A stretch of 49,660 nt of DNA, taken from assembly GCA_029248405.1 (NCBI GenBank), contig JAQWJJ010000014.1:1-49660 (forward strand), given 5' to 3'. Position 1 is the stretch's first letter; every line of letters starts with the position of its first letter. Below are positions 33,572-42,425 of this stretch, piece after piece. The position numbers and the translations under genes were made by a program. Below the pieces are notes generated by a model. It made no database searches. It was not told the DNA's origin and saw only the letters and a program-made list of their open reading frames with translations. This DNA is from Flavobacteriaceae bacterium. Lineage in GTDB: Bacteria; Bacteroidota; Bacteroidia; Flavobacteriales; Flavobacteriaceae.

Positions 33572-33585
33572 AACTATTATATTTG
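33556..33585 (+). promoter_or_regulatory. promoter of the S24-type regulator
   Basis: TTG at 33556-33558 and TATATTTG at 33578-33585 with 19 bp between them match the Bacteroidota consensus. The ATG at 33590 begins only 4 bp after the -7 box, so the transcript may be leaderless. Confidence 0.7.
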
Positions 33586-33589
33586 AAAC

Positions 33590-34360
33590 ATGAATACGAA
33601 CTTACCAATAGAAATCCGACGATTCAAAAAAATTAGAGAAGAGCAAGGTTATACCCAACAAGCTTTTGCGGAACTGCTCGGCATCAAATCGAGCACTGCT
33701 GATATAGAGCGGGGCAAAATTAAATTGTCAGGAACGGTGGTTATGGAGCTCTTAAAGCAATTCGGCATCAATCCATTATGGCTGTTCGGCAAAAGCCTCG
33801 AGGTTCATTTGCGCTTGGATCAGTCTGACGTAAGCCCTAAGGTTGTTGCGGTTGATCCAAACGGTCAAGACACCATCTTGCTCGTCAACCAAAAGGCTGC
33901 GGCAGGGTACCCTAATAATGTCCAAGATGTGGGTTGGGTCGGTCAATTGCCCGCATTTCATATACCTTTACCAGAATACCGTAATGCCACTTATCGTGGA
34001 TTCCAAGTAGAGGGTGACAGTATGTTGCCCAATATCCGACCAAATGAATGGGTTTTGGGTCGGGCAGTCCAGAGTGTTGGTGAGGCGTCAGACAGCAAAA
34101 TATATATTGTGGTGTTGTTCGACTCAGTATTGGTCAAGAAGTTGCAGAAGATCCCCGGAGTGACCAAGAAAGTCAGACTGATTTCGCTTAATGCAGAGTA
34201 TTTACCTATCGAAATCGCGGTAAAAGACATTCAAGAATTATGGCAGGTCAATAGTAAGTTGACTTTTGGTGTCGACGAACCCAACGAGAGTTCACTTTTA
34301 CGTGAGTTACAAGCGTCAATGAATGAGCTTAAAGGCCAATTGACAAGGCTTCAGTCTTGA
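33590..34360 (+). CDS. XRE/S24 LexA-like transcriptional regulator
   Basis: A protein of 256 residues. An N-terminal helix-turn-helix (about 8-65: RFKKIREEQGYTQQAFAELLG, given as family HTH_3) is joined to a C-terminal S24 peptidase domain (about 95-225). The self-cleavage signals are Ala105-Gly106 in KAAAGYP, the nucleophile Ser144 in VEGDSMLP and the general base Lys183 or Lys184 in VLVKKL. A short helical tail (about 233-256) may aid oligomerisation. Such proteins act like LexA or phage CI, being inactivated by self-cleavage after a stress signal. The repeats in its promoter suggest that it controls itself. There are no phage genes nearby. Its end overlaps kdtA by 10 bp. Confidence 0.9.
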   Translation: MNTNLPIEIRRFKKIREEQGYTQQAFAELLGIKSSTADIERGKIKLSGTVVMELLKQFGINPLWLFGKSLEVHLRLDQSDVSPKVVAVDPNGQDTILLVNQKAAAGYPNNVQDVGWVGQLPAFHIPLPEYRNATYRGFQVEGDSMLPNIRPNEWVLGRAVQSVGEASDSKIYIVVLFDSVLVKKLQKIPGVTKKVRLISLNAEYLPIEIAVKDIQELWQVNSKLTFGVDEPNESSLLRELQASMNELKGQLTRLQS

Positions 34361-35610
34361 TCCGCTGCTGATATGAATGTGGTGATGTGTGCCGTTGCTC
34401 CAGCGTGGGCCTCAACATAATTTAATGCCTTTTTACTGAAAACATCTGCTGCTTTGGGGTTGTTGATCCAATGATCCATGAGCGTCTTGACTTCGGTGGC
34501 ATTGCGCACAATGGCAAGCCCGCCAAGTGTTTTGAGGTCGATAGCCTCTGGAAATTTGCGGATATTTGGCCCAATGACAATCGGTAGCCCAAATGTTGCA
34601 GGCTCTAAGATATTATGCAAGCCAGAAGTGCCTATGGCGCCGCCGACATAGGCGACATCGGCATATTGATAAGCTTTGGCTAAATCACCCATAGTGTTGA
34701 GAACAAGAACCTTGGCTTGCATCAGGAGCTGATCGCTCGTTTTGCCATTACCATCATAACGCACCACCAAGGGGGTCAATAGGTCTGTAATTCGGTCTAT
34801 TTCTTTGACGGCCAAATCATGCGGCGCAATCACAAATTTCAGATTTTCGGAGGCATGTTGATTCATGAATTCCAGCCAAATATCATGATCTTCGGGCCAA
34901 CTGCTCCCCAAAATAATACAACGTGCTTGTCCTTTGAATGTGGCTAAAAACGCCAGAGTGTTGTCGCCTGCTCTTTGTTGCAGAACGCGGTCGAAACGAG
35001 TGTCTCCACTGATGCTACAGCGGGTCATTCCAATACCATGAAGCAAATCCAGAGACTTTTGATTTTGCACAAAGATATGGGTCATGCCTTTGAGTAACTG
35101 GGTCATATAGCCGCCATACGGCTTGAAGAATATTTGGTTTGGACGGAACTGGGCCGCAATAAAATATGTTTTGATATTGGACGATTGAAGAGCAGTCATG
35201 TAATTTGGCCACAATTCTGATTTCACAATGAAGGCCGATTCTGGTTGGACTAAAGTGATGAATTTTTGGGCATTACGCTTGGTGTCCCAAGGCAGATAAG
35301 CCACAATATCGGCCAGGTGCGTATGCTTACGGACTGAATAACCAGAAGGAGAAAAAAAAGTGAGCACAATTGTTGTGCTGGGTTGCTCACGGCGGAGCCA
35401 CTCAAGAACTGGACGCCCTTGCTCGAATTCGCCCAGCGATGCACAATGCATCCATAGGCGTTTACCCGGGTGTTTGCGGCAGGCTTCAAGCACTTCGAAA
35501 CTATTTTGACGTCCACGAATGAATGCAGCCATTTTTGGGGAGACCCACTGGGCTGGCCAAAGGAGGCCCTGAGTCAATATGCTGACAATATTATATAAAA
35601 TTCCTGTCAT
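34351..35610 (-). CDS. kdtA: 3-deoxy-D-manno-octulosonic acid transferase
   Basis: A protein of 419 residues that adds Kdo from CMP-Kdo to lipid A precursors at the inner membrane. An N-terminal membrane-associated helix (about 3-20) precedes the GT-B fold. The catalytic Glu61 lies in ASLGEFEQGRPVLE, and the CMP-binding C-terminal half has LGSSWPEDHD, VIAPHD, VGGAIGTSGLHNILEPATFGLPIVIGP (in parts). The frame is open 13 codons further, but the ATG at 35610 gives the family N-terminus. It is convergent with the S24 regulator gene and divergent from the DegT gene. Confidence 0.94.
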   Translation of the reverse strand: MTGILYNIVSILTQGLLWPAQWVSPKMAAFIRGRQNSFEVLEACRKHPGKRLWMHCASLGEFEQGRPVLEWLRREQPSTTIVLTFFSPSGYSVRKHTHLADIVAYLPWDTKRNAQKFITLVQPESAFIVKSELWPNYMTALQSSNIKTYFIAAQFRPNQIFFKPYGGYMTQLLKGMTHIFVQNQKSLDLLHGIGMTRCSISGDTRFDRVLQQRAGDNTLAFLATFKGQARCIILGSSWPEDHDIWLEFMNQHASENLKFVIAPHDLAVKEIDRITDLLTPLVVRYDGNGKTSDQLLMQAKVLVLNTMGDLAKAYQYADVAYVGGAIGTSGLHNILEPATFGLPIVIGPNIRKFPEAIDLKTLGGLAIVRNATEVKTLMDHWINNPKAADVFSKKALNYVEAHAGATAHITTFISAADQD

Positions 35611-35648
35611 AAATATCTCGCTAAAATACGTTTCTTTAAACAAATGCA

Positions 35649-35679
35649 TTGTCGCCCCTTACCAATTTTTGTACTTTTG
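35649..35679 (+). promoter_or_regulatory. promoter of the DegT-galE operon
   Basis: TTG at 35649-35651 and TACTTTTG at 35672-35679 with 20 bp between them match the Bacteroidota consensus. The ATG lies 20 bp downstream at 35700. Confidence 0.7.
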
Positions 35680-35699
35680 ATTTTTAGCCCAATACACCG

Positions 35700-36872
35700 A
35701 TGAAAAAAATTCAAATGGTTGACCTTCAAGGTCAATATGCTCGAATCAAGGACCAAGTATCTGCCGCGATGCAAGAGGTCATTGATACCACCACGTTCAT
35801 TAATGGGCCAGAGGTCCAAGCTTTCCAAAGTGAATTAGAAGATTACTTGGGTGTCAAGCACGTGATTCCATGTGCCAATGGTACCGATGCGCTTCAAGTT
35901 GCTATGATGGGCCTAGGGCTCAAGCCTGGCGATGAGGTCATCACTGCAGATTTTACATTTGCTGCAACGGTCGAAGTGATCGCATTATTGGGCCTTACGC
36001 CTGTGCTGGTTGATGTGGATCCGGTCACCTTTAATATTGATGTAGCGGCAATTGAGCGAGCAATCACAAGCAAAACCAAGGCGATTGTCCCAGTGCACTT
36101 GTTTGGTTTGGCCGCGCCAATGGATCAAATCATGGCTTTGGCCAATGAGCACAATCTCTATGTCATTGAAGATAACGCACAGGGTATCGGGGCACATTGT
36201 GCTGATGCCTCAGGAAAAAAACACAAAACAGGGACTATAGGTCATGTCGCCTCGACCTCGTTCTTTCCTTCAAAAAACTTAGGATGTTATGGTGATGGCG
36301 GTGCTATATTTACAAATGATGATGATTTGGCCCACACGCTTCGGGGCATTGTGAATCATGGAATGTATGAACGCTATCACCATGATGTAGTGGGCGTTAA
36401 TTCACGCTTAGATAGTCTTCAGGCCGCAGTTCTGCGGGCTAAACTACCGCACTTAGATCACTACAACCGCGCACGCCGAGAAGCTGCAGCCCAATATACC
36501 AAGGCATTGAGCGGTTTAGCGCAAGTGGTGACCCCAACGGGTGTTTGTGCTACTGGAATGGGTGTTTGCGCCCAATGCGATTGCCACGTTTTTCATCAAT
36601 ACACCTTGCGCCTTATTGGTGTGGATCGCGATGGCCTTGTGGCCCACCTCAATGGTTTGGGAATTCCCTGTGGTGTTTATTATCCTATTCCATTGCATGC
36701 GCAGAAGGCCTATCAGGACGAGCGCTACAATGAAGCAGATTTTGGTGTGACCAATCAATTGGTCAAAGAGGTTATTTCACTTCCGATGCACACCGAATTG
36801 GCGTCAGATCAAATTGCGTTCATCGCGTCGGCCATCAAGGACTTCATCAACGCCAACAAGAGCACTTTATGA
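35700..36872 (+). CDS. DegT/DnrJ/EryC1/StrS family sugar aminotransferase
   Basis: A PLP enzyme of 390 residues that aminates keto-sugar nucleotides for surface polysaccharides. The N-terminus reads MKKIQMVDLQGQYARIKDQV; substrate/cofactor segments are PCANGTDALQVAMMGLGL, GDEVITADFTF, and the PLP lysine Lys192 in SFFPSKNLGCYGDGGA. An unusual cysteine-rich segment (CATGMGVCAQCDC, about 282-295) lies just before the usual HVFHQYTL motif. It overlaps galE by 4 bp (ATGA), forming an operon for UDP-sugar metabolism. The exact sugar is not predictable. Confidence 0.9.
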   Translation: MKKIQMVDLQGQYARIKDQVSAAMQEVIDTTTFINGPEVQAFQSELEDYLGVKHVIPCANGTDALQVAMMGLGLKPGDEVITADFTFAATVEVIALLGLTPVLVDVDPVTFNIDVAAIERAITSKTKAIVPVHLFGLAAPMDQIMALANEHNLYVIEDNAQGIGAHCADASGKKHKTGTIGHVASTSFFPSKNLGCYGDGGAIFTNDDDLAHTLRGIVNHGMYERYHHDVVGVNSRLDSLQAAVLRAKLPHLDHYNRARREAAAQYTKALSGLAQVVTPTGVCATGMGVCAQCDCHVFHQYTLRLIGVDRDGLVAHLNGLGIPCGVYYPIPLHAQKAYQDERYNEADFGVTNQLVKEVISLPMHTELASDQIAFIASAIKDFINANKSTL

Positions 36873-37885
36873 AACACATACTCGTTACAGGCGGATTGGG
36901 TTATATAGGATCACATACGGTCGTGGCCCTACAACAAAATGGATACCATGTGCTTATTGTCGATGATCTATCCAATTCGGAACTCAATGTCTTGGAAGGA
37001 ATAGAAACCATCAGTGGTGTTCGGCCTGAATTTATTCAGATGGACCTTAAAGACAAGCGTGCCGTTGAGCGCCTATTCGAAAGCTACACCATTGAAGGGG
37101 TGATACATTTTGCGGCGAGTAAGGCGGTCGGGGAGAGTGTCGAAAATCCATTGTTGTACTATGAAAACAACATCAACGCTTTGGTTTATCTTCTGCAAAA
37201 TTGCTTGAGTCATCAAGTACATCATGTTATTTTTAGCTCGTCATGTACCGTTTACGGAGAACCAGATGAGTTGCCCATTACCGAATCTGCTCCGATCAAA
37301 CGAGCGCTTTCGCCTTACGGCAACACCAAGCAAATTGCGGAAGAAATCATTCAAGATACTTGTGGGGTGAGTGATCTGCGCTGTATTTTGCTGCGCTACT
37401 TTAATCCAATTGGGGCCCATGATTCTGCAAAAATAGGAGAGTTGCCAAAGGGAGTTCCACAGAACTTAGTGCCATTTATCACACAAACTGCAGCAGGCTT
37501 AAGGCCCAAATTATCCGTATTCGGCGATGATTATCCCACGGAGGATGGAAGCTGTATCCGTGATTATATTCATGTAATGGATCTTGCTGAGGCTCATGTA
37601 CAAGCCCTAGAGAGATTGTTGAAGCAAAAGCAAGTATCGGAGGTTGAGGTCTTTAATTTAGGCACGGGCAAAGGCAACTCCGTTCTTGAAGTTATTAAGG
37701 CCTTTGAACATGCCACTGGCGTTGCAGTGCCTCATCAGATTGTTGCGCGACGCCCTGGAGATGTCGTAGCGGTATATGCCGACACTCAAAAGGCTTCTCA
37801 AGTTCTTGGCTGGTCCACAAAAAGGGATCTCAAACAAGCTTTAGCTTCTGCTTGGGTTTGGGAAAAAAATATTCGTGGACTATAA
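36869..37885 (+). CDS. galE: UDP-glucose 4-epimerase
   Basis: An SDR enzyme of 338 residues that interconverts UDP-glucose and UDP-galactose. The NAD-binding motif is TGGLGYIGSH (near residues 6-15), followed by VIHFAASKAVGESVENPL, the catalytic Tyr150-x3-Lys154 in SPYGNTK, and RYFNPIGAH; the C-terminus has the family segment EVINLGTGKG-like VFNLGTGKGNSVLEV and RRPGDV. It is coupled to the upstream aminotransferase by a 4-bp overlap. The pair suggests supply of sugars for lipopolysaccharide or exopolysaccharide, next to kdtA. Confidence 0.95.
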   Translation: MKHILVTGGLGYIGSHTVVALQQNGYHVLIVDDLSNSELNVLEGIETISGVRPEFIQMDLKDKRAVERLFESYTIEGVIHFAASKAVGESVENPLLYYENNINALVYLLQNCLSHQVHHVIFSSSCTVYGEPDELPITESAPIKRALSPYGNTKQIAEEIIQDTCGVSDLRCILLRYFNPIGAHDSAKIGELPKGVPQNLVPFITQTAAGLRPKLSVFGDDYPTEDGSCIRDYIHVMDLAEAHVQALERLLKQKQVSEVEVFNLGTGKGNSVLEVIKAFEHATGVAVPHQIVARRPGDVVAVYADTQKASQVLGWSTKRDLKQALASAWVWEKNIRGL

Positions 37886-37890
37886 AAGGG

Positions 37891-37919
37891 CGTCATTTGC
37901 GCTTGTTGCAAAAATGACG
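37891..37919. terminator. inverted repeat between convergent galE and fabD
   Basis: CGTCATTTGC and GCAAAAATGACG can pair with a small bulge and a 7-base loop. It lacks a strong T-run (best on the minus strand, CCCTTTT), so it is at most a weak terminator for either gene. Confidence 0.4.
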
Positions 37920-37926
37920 AATAACA

Positions 37927-38814
37927 TCAGTCGTCGATGCTCCCTTTGGCTGTAGTGACCGCTGGCTCAATCTTTTTGACCAAGCCTTGAAGGACGTTTC
38001 CTGGTCCAACTTCTACAAAATGATGCGCACCATCAGCGACCATTGCTTTGATACTTTGTGTCCATTTCACTGGAGCTGTGAGTTGTGTGACTAAATTTTC
38101 TTGGATCAATTTGGGATCAAGAACCGCACGCGCTGAGACGTTTTGATAAACGGGGCATATCGGGGTGGCGAAATGAGTGTCTTTAATGGCGGCAGCCAGT
38201 TGTTCTTGCGCAGGGGCCATAAGTGGACTGTGGAAGGCACCGCCAACAGGCAAAATAAGCGCACGCCTTGCGCCCAACTCTTTAAGACGATCGCAGGCCA
38301 AAGTTACCGCTTCAACACTCCCCGAGATCACTAATTGTCCGGGACAATTATAATTGGCGGCGACAACAATACCCTGAATTTCTTCACAAGTTTTGGTCAC
38401 CAGCGCATCGTCTAGACCCAGCACAGCCGCCATAGTCGAAGGTTGTAATTCACATGCTTTTTGCATGGCTTGGGCACGCTGATAGACCAAACGCAGTCCG
38501 TCATCAAATGCCATGGCCTCACTCGCAACGAGAGCCGAAAATTCACCAAGAGAATGACCAGCCACCATATCAGGCTTGAATTTTGCGCCCATGACTTTAG
38601 CCATAATGGTTGAATGCAAAAAGACAGCAGGTTGTGTCACTCTGGTTTCTTTCAGGTCCTCGGCTGACCCTTCGAACATGATTTTTGTAATGTCAAAGCC
38701 CAAAACATCATTGGCTTGTTCAAAGAGTGCTCTGGCGTGGGTTGATGTCTCGAATAGATCTTGTCCCATTGTCGGGAATTGGGCGCCTTGTCCTGGAAAA
38801 ACGTAAGCAGTCAT
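37927..38814 (-). CDS. fabD: malonyl-CoA-acyl carrier protein transacylase
   Basis: A protein of 295 residues that moves malonyl groups from CoA to ACP for fatty acid synthesis. The N-terminal motif is YVFPGQGAQFPTMG, the nucleophile Ser88 lies in AGHSLGEFSAL, and the catalytic His is in GGAFHSPLM (near 196). The C-terminus has the usual VEVGPGNVLQGLVKKI. It is followed by a weak inverted repeat and converges with galE. No other fab gene is nearby. Confidence 0.96.
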   Translation of the reverse strand: MTAYVFPGQGAQFPTMGQDLFETSTHARALFEQANDVLGFDITKIMFEGSAEDLKETRVTQPAVFLHSTIMAKVMGAKFKPDMVAGHSLGEFSALVASEAMAFDDGLRLVYQRAQAMQKACELQPSTMAAVLGLDDALVTKTCEEIQGIVVAANYNCPGQLVISGSVEAVTLACDRLKELGARRALILPVGGAFHSPLMAPAQEQLAAAIKDTHFATPICPVYQNVSARAVLDPKLIQENLVTQLTAPVKWTQSIKAMVADGAHHFVEVGPGNVLQGLVKKIEPAVTTAKGSIDD

Positions 38815-38858
38815 ATGGTCTTGGTTTTAATGTTGTGATGCATGAATGCGCATGGAGG

Positions 38859-39344
38859 TTATTTTCTTCTGTGATAGGTCAAATAGGTAAAACTGAAGTC
38901 ATGCCGCTCATCTTTGTCGTGAAAATGCTCATTAACGAGGTCCCATTGCTCTGGGTCCAGTTCTGGAAAAAAAGTATCAGATTCAAATTCACCGTGCACG
39001 CGGGTGAGCTCTATAGCGTCTGCAATGGGCAAGGCCAATGCATAAACTTCCCCTCCTCCGATGACATACGGATCGGGATCTTCTGATGCCATGGCTAATG
39101 CCTGCTCCAAATTTGAAACGCATATGACACCCTCGGCCTTAAAATCTTGATTCCGAGTGATCACAATATGCGTGCGATGCGGCAATAATTTTGGGAATGA
39201 GTCAAATGTTTTGCGCCCCATGATGATATGGTGGCCTGAAGTCAGTGTTTTGAATCGCTTGAAGTCATCCGGAAGGTGCCATACCAAATCATTGTTACGG
39301 CCTAATTCGTTTCTGGTGCCCGCGGCGGCTATGAGTGTAATCAT
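38859..39344 (-). CDS. folA: dihydrofolate reductase
   Basis: A protein of 161 residues that reduces dihydrofolate to tetrahydrofolate. Motifs are ITLIAAAGTRNELGRNNDLVWHLPDDFKRFK (in parts: GRNNDLVWHLPDD), IIMGRKTFDSFP, and VIGGGEVYALALP. It lies 33 bp downstream of a small TonB-like gene and two genes away from thyA, which produces its substrate. This gives a thymidylate cycle cluster (thyA, tonB-like, folA). Confidence 0.96.
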   Translation of the reverse strand: MITLIAAAGTRNELGRNNDLVWHLPDDFKRFKTLTSGHHIIMGRKTFDSFPKLLPHRTHIVITRNQDFKAEGVICVSNLEQALAMASEDPDPYVIGGGEVYALALPIADAIELTRVHGEFESDTFFPELDPEQWDLVNEHFHDKDERHDFSFTYLTYHRRK

Positions 39345-39377
39345 GTTTTTTATTGTCAGTCAGAAGGCCTGATGCGC

Positions 39378-39812
39378 TTATTGCTTACCTGTTTTAAAAT
39401 CAAATGGCACCGTATACTTGATGGCTTTGGGCTTGCCACCATACATCCCGGGCACAGACATTTTGGGAATTAAAGAGATATTGCGTCTCGCCTCTTCCTG
39501 AAGTAAAGGGTCTGCGCCACTGACGTTTTGTATCTCTACCATACCCTGCGTGTCAATCAAGAATTCCACGATTACTCGCCCTTGTTTATTCTTTTTATAG
39601 GCCTCGGCCGGATATTTGAAATTTTTAACGACATGCTGTGTCAATTTTTGATTGAAGCATTGCGCTAAGGCAGCTCCTTTTTGCCCTTCACAGCCCTCCC
39701 AAACAGGAGAAATTTCTTTTAGGGTGACTTTGTTTTTGTCGACACTTCCCCATTCCTGAGCTTGAATGGGTACTGCTGTGAAAAGTAAAAGTAATAAGAC
39801 GATAGGCTTCAT
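39378..39812 (-). CDS. TonB C-terminal-domain-like exported protein
   Basis: A protein of 144 residues with a signal peptide (about 1-18, ending PIQAQ). A single TonB_C-like domain follows (about 60-140: FKYPAEAYKKNKQGRVIVEFLIDTQGMVEIQNV and IPKMSVPGMYGGKPKAIKYTVPFDF). There is no membrane anchor or proline-rich spacer as in a true TonB, so it probably does not transfer energy across the periplasm. Three cysteines occur (two near 40-50), possibly disulphide-bonded. It lies between thyA and folA, 11 bp after thyA, and is likely carried along in that operon. The function is unknown. Confidence 0.8.
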   Translation of the reverse strand: MKPIVLLLLLFTAVPIQAQEWGSVDKNKVTLKEISPVWEGCEGQKGAALAQCFNQKLTQHVVKNFKYPAEAYKKNKQGRVIVEFLIDTQGMVEIQNVSGADPLLQEEARRNISLIPKMSVPGMYGGKPKAIKYTVPFDFKTGKQ

Positions 39813-39823
39813 GAATCGATTTT

Positions 39824-40648
39824 TTATACAGCGACCGCTCCCTTGATATGAGGATGTGGGTCGTAGTCGGTTAGTGTAAAGTCCTCAAAGGTAAAGCCAA
39901 ATAAATCGGTAACCTCTGGATTTAGGGTCATTTTGGGCAGGGCTCTAGGTTCGCGTGACAATTGTAATTCTAGTTGTTCGAAGTGATTGCTGTAAATATG
40001 CGCATCACCAAAGGTATGGACGAAGTCTCCTGGCTGGTAACCACAGACTTGGGCCATCATTAAAGTCAGCAAGGCATAGGAGGCAATATTGAAAGGAACC
40101 CCTAAAAATATATCCGCGCTGCGCTGGTAGAGTTGACATGAGAGTTTGCCATCGGCGACGTAAAACTGAAAAAAGGCATGGCACGGTGGTAAAGCGGCTT
40201 TGCCATTGGCGACATTTTCTGTAAAAGATTTACTGGTGTCGGGCATTACCGATGGGTTCCAAGCGCTGACCAGCATTCTCCGGCTGTCGGGATTGGTTTT
40301 GAGCGTATGGACAATATCTTTGATTTGATCAATTTCCTCGCTATTCCAGTTGCGCCATTGATGGCCATAAACGGGCCCTAGATTTCCTGAGGGGTCGGCC
40401 CAATCATTCCATATCCGGACGCCATTATTTTGGAGGTAGGCGATATTGGTGTCCCCATTTAAAAACCACAGTAGCTCATAGATGATCGACTTTAGATGTA
40501 GTTTTTTGGTCGTGACCATAGGGAAGCCTTCACTCAAATCGAAGCGCATCTGATAACCAAAAACACTTTTGGTGCCTGTACCAGTCCGGTCCGATTTTGT
40601 GGTGCCTTGGGTCATGACATGGGTGACCAAATCGTGGTATTGCTTCAT
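39824..40648 (-). CDS. thyA: thymidylate synthase ThyA
   Basis: A protein of 274 residues that methylates dUMP with methylene-tetrahydrofolate. The catalytic Cys is in [13 protein letters not shown] (near 155), and other family segments are [30 protein letters not shown] (in parts), [32 protein letters not shown] and [12 protein letters not shown]. It uses tetrahydrofolate as reductant, so it needs folA, which lies two genes downstream. Length and motifs are standard. Confidence 0.97.
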   Translation of the reverse strand: MKQYHDLVTHVMTQGTTKSDRTGTGTKSVFGYQMRFDLSEGFPMVTTKKLHLKSIIYELLWFLNGDTNIAYLQNNGVRIWNDWADPSGNLGPVYGHQWRNWNSEEIDQIKDIVHTLKTNPDSRRMLVSAWNPSVMPDTSKSFTENVANGKAALPPCHAFFQFYVADGKLSCQLYQRSADIFLGVPFNIASYALLTLMMAQVCGYQPGDFVHTFGDAHIYSNHFEQLELQLSREPRALPKMTLNPEVTDLFGFTFEDFTLTDYDPHPHIKGAVAV

Positions 40649-40731
40649 GTATAAATTTTGTGATGAATGGTAAAAATAAAAAAGTTCATGACCAATGTCT
40701 CTTCTCTGGTTTGCTCAGTTTTCAATAGTTA

Positions 40732-42423
40732 TTAACCAATCAGCATTCCTGCGATAGTCGCTGTCATCAAAGCCGCAATTGTACCCCCTATCAGTGCTTT
40801 GACACCGAATTTTGCCAGATTAGATTGTTGTGATGGCGCAAGGCCTCCAATGCCCCCGATCTGAATCCCGATCGAGGCAAAATTGGCAAATCCACACAAG
40901 GAATAAGTCGCGATAACTATCGACCTATTATTGGTCAAAACACCACTATTCTTGAGATCTGACAAAGAGGCGTAGGCAAAAAACTCATTGAGGATGGTCT
41001 TTTCCCCCAATAATTGTCCTACCGCGATGATGTCCGCTGCGGGGACCCCAATGATCCAGGCGACAGGAGCAAACAAATTGCCCAGTAAATATTGTAACGA
41101 CAGGCCGCTGTAGCGACCATCAGTTGACGTGGCGATGAGTTCATTAAGCCCAGTGGGCCCACCAATCCAATCAACAGTAATCCAATTGAATACGGCAATA
41201 ATAGCTGTAAAAACCAGCAGCATAGCACCGACATTGATCGCAAGTTTGAGTCCGTCAGTGGTGCCACGCGATATGGCATCTAATAAATTGACCCCGATTT
41301 TATCGCGCGAAATATCAAGAGAACGATCTACTTTTTCGGTTTCAGGGTAAAGTATTTTAGCGATCACAATGGCTGCAGGTGCCGACATGATCGATGCCGT
41401 AAGAAGATGCTTGGCAAAATAAATCTTTTCGGCTTCACTCGACCCACCCAAAAATGCAATATAAGCCGCAAGTACACCACCAGCAATGGTCGCCATGCCG
41501 CCAACCATCAGACACATCAATTCACTTTTGGTCATTTTTTCTAAATACGGTTTGACCACCAGGGGAGCCTCGGTTTGTCCGATAAAAATATTGGCAGCTG
41601 CAGCCAAGCTCTCTGCACCAGAGAGGCGCATGGTCTTGCTCATGATCCAAGCAAAACCCTTGATGACTGTTTGGATGATCCCAAAATAGTAAAGTATGGA
41701 GGTGAATGCTGAGAAAAATACCACTGTGGGCAGTACCTTAAAGGCAAAAATATAGCCGAAAGTATTTTGATTCGTGACCAGTCCACCAAATAAGAATTCG
41801 GCACCTTTTTCACTGAAATTTAAAAAGGTCACGACATTGGCCGACAACCAATCAAAGGCGTTGGCAACACTGTCAATTTTCAAGACCATCACGGCGAATA
41901 GTCCCTGCAAAATAAGCCCGGTCCCTACTAGCTTCCAATCAATGCGACGCCGATTACTGCTCAAAAGGAAACCGATAAACACCAGGAATATCAAGCCGAT
42001 CATCCCTCTGGTCATGCTCGCAAGGGTAAGCCCCATGCCTTCCGATGTGTGCTCGATGACGGCGGGCGCTGCAGTGCGGACAAAGCTATAAACGACACCA
42101 GATTCACTGATGCTCAATCGATCGGCTGAAAGTGTATCGATGTTATAGATGCGCAAGGTATCTTTAGGAGCGGTATAGCGAAAAACGAGTTGTTCGTTGT
42201 CGTTGATTGAGTAGGTTCCTTCGGCAACCAATTGATCTTTGGTCGCCAAGGTATAGGAGAATTGTTGATTGGATAACGTCAAATGATCCTGTTCTGGGTC
42301 TACTGACAAAACAGAAAGGCCATCGCGCGTGATGGCATTAAAGGTCCATTCGCCCTCCAAATTTTGACTGCTGGCCAGAAATGGGGCGGCCAAAAATAGG
42401 CACAGGAGTAGACGTTGCTTCAT
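40732..42423 (-). CDS. nupC: NupC-type nucleoside transporter with an N-terminal lipocalin-like domain
   Basis: A protein of 563 residues. Residues 1-20 form a signal peptide (ending ASSQ), followed by a beta-rich periplasmic domain (about 21-120: EGEWTFNAITRDG, YSINDNEQLVFRYT), then a concentrative nucleoside transporter core (about 135-563) with many helices and family motifs such as IFIGQTEAPLVVKPYLEKMTKSELM, AGGVLAAYIAFLG and LCGFANFASIGIQIGGIGGLAPSQ (in parts). It imports nucleosides with sodium or protons. Typical NupC proteins lack the N-terminal domain. The ATG at 42423 is 2 bp after the preceding stop; the TTG at 42429 in frame is less likely. It probably feeds the two deoxynucleoside kinases in the window. 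Confidence 0.9.
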   Translation of the reverse strand: MKQRLLLCLFLAAPFLASSQNLEGEWTFNAITRDGLSVLSVDPEQDHLTLSNQQFSYTLATKDQLVAEGTYSINDNEQLVFRYTAPKDTLRIYNIDTLSADRLSISESGVVYSFVRTAAPAVIEHTSEGMGLTLASMTRGMIGLIFLVFIGFLLSSNRRRIDWKLVGTGLILQGLFAVMVLKIDSVANAFDWLSANVVTFLNFSEKGAEFLFGGLVTNQNTFGYIFAFKVLPTVVFFSAFTSILYYFGIIQTVIKGFAWIMSKTMRLSGAESLAAAANIFIGQTEAPLVVKPYLEKMTKSELMCLMVGGMATIAGGVLAAYIAFLGGSSEAEKIYFAKHLLTASIMSAPAAIVIAKILYPETEKVDRSLDISRDKIGVNLLDAISRGTTDGLKLAINVGAMLLVFTAIIAVFNWITVDWIGGPTGLNELIATSTDGRYSGLSLQYLLGNLFAPVAWIIGVPAADIIAVGQLLGEKTILNEFFAYASLSDLKNSGVLTNNRSIVIATYSLCGFANFASIGIQIGGIGGLAPSQQSNLAKFGVKALIGGTIAALMTATIAGMLIG

Positions 42424-42425
42424 GG

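Noticed and set aside
33590-34360. Phage repressor marking a prophage
   Set aside because: The S24 domain is phage-like, but no integrase, structural or replication genes surround it.
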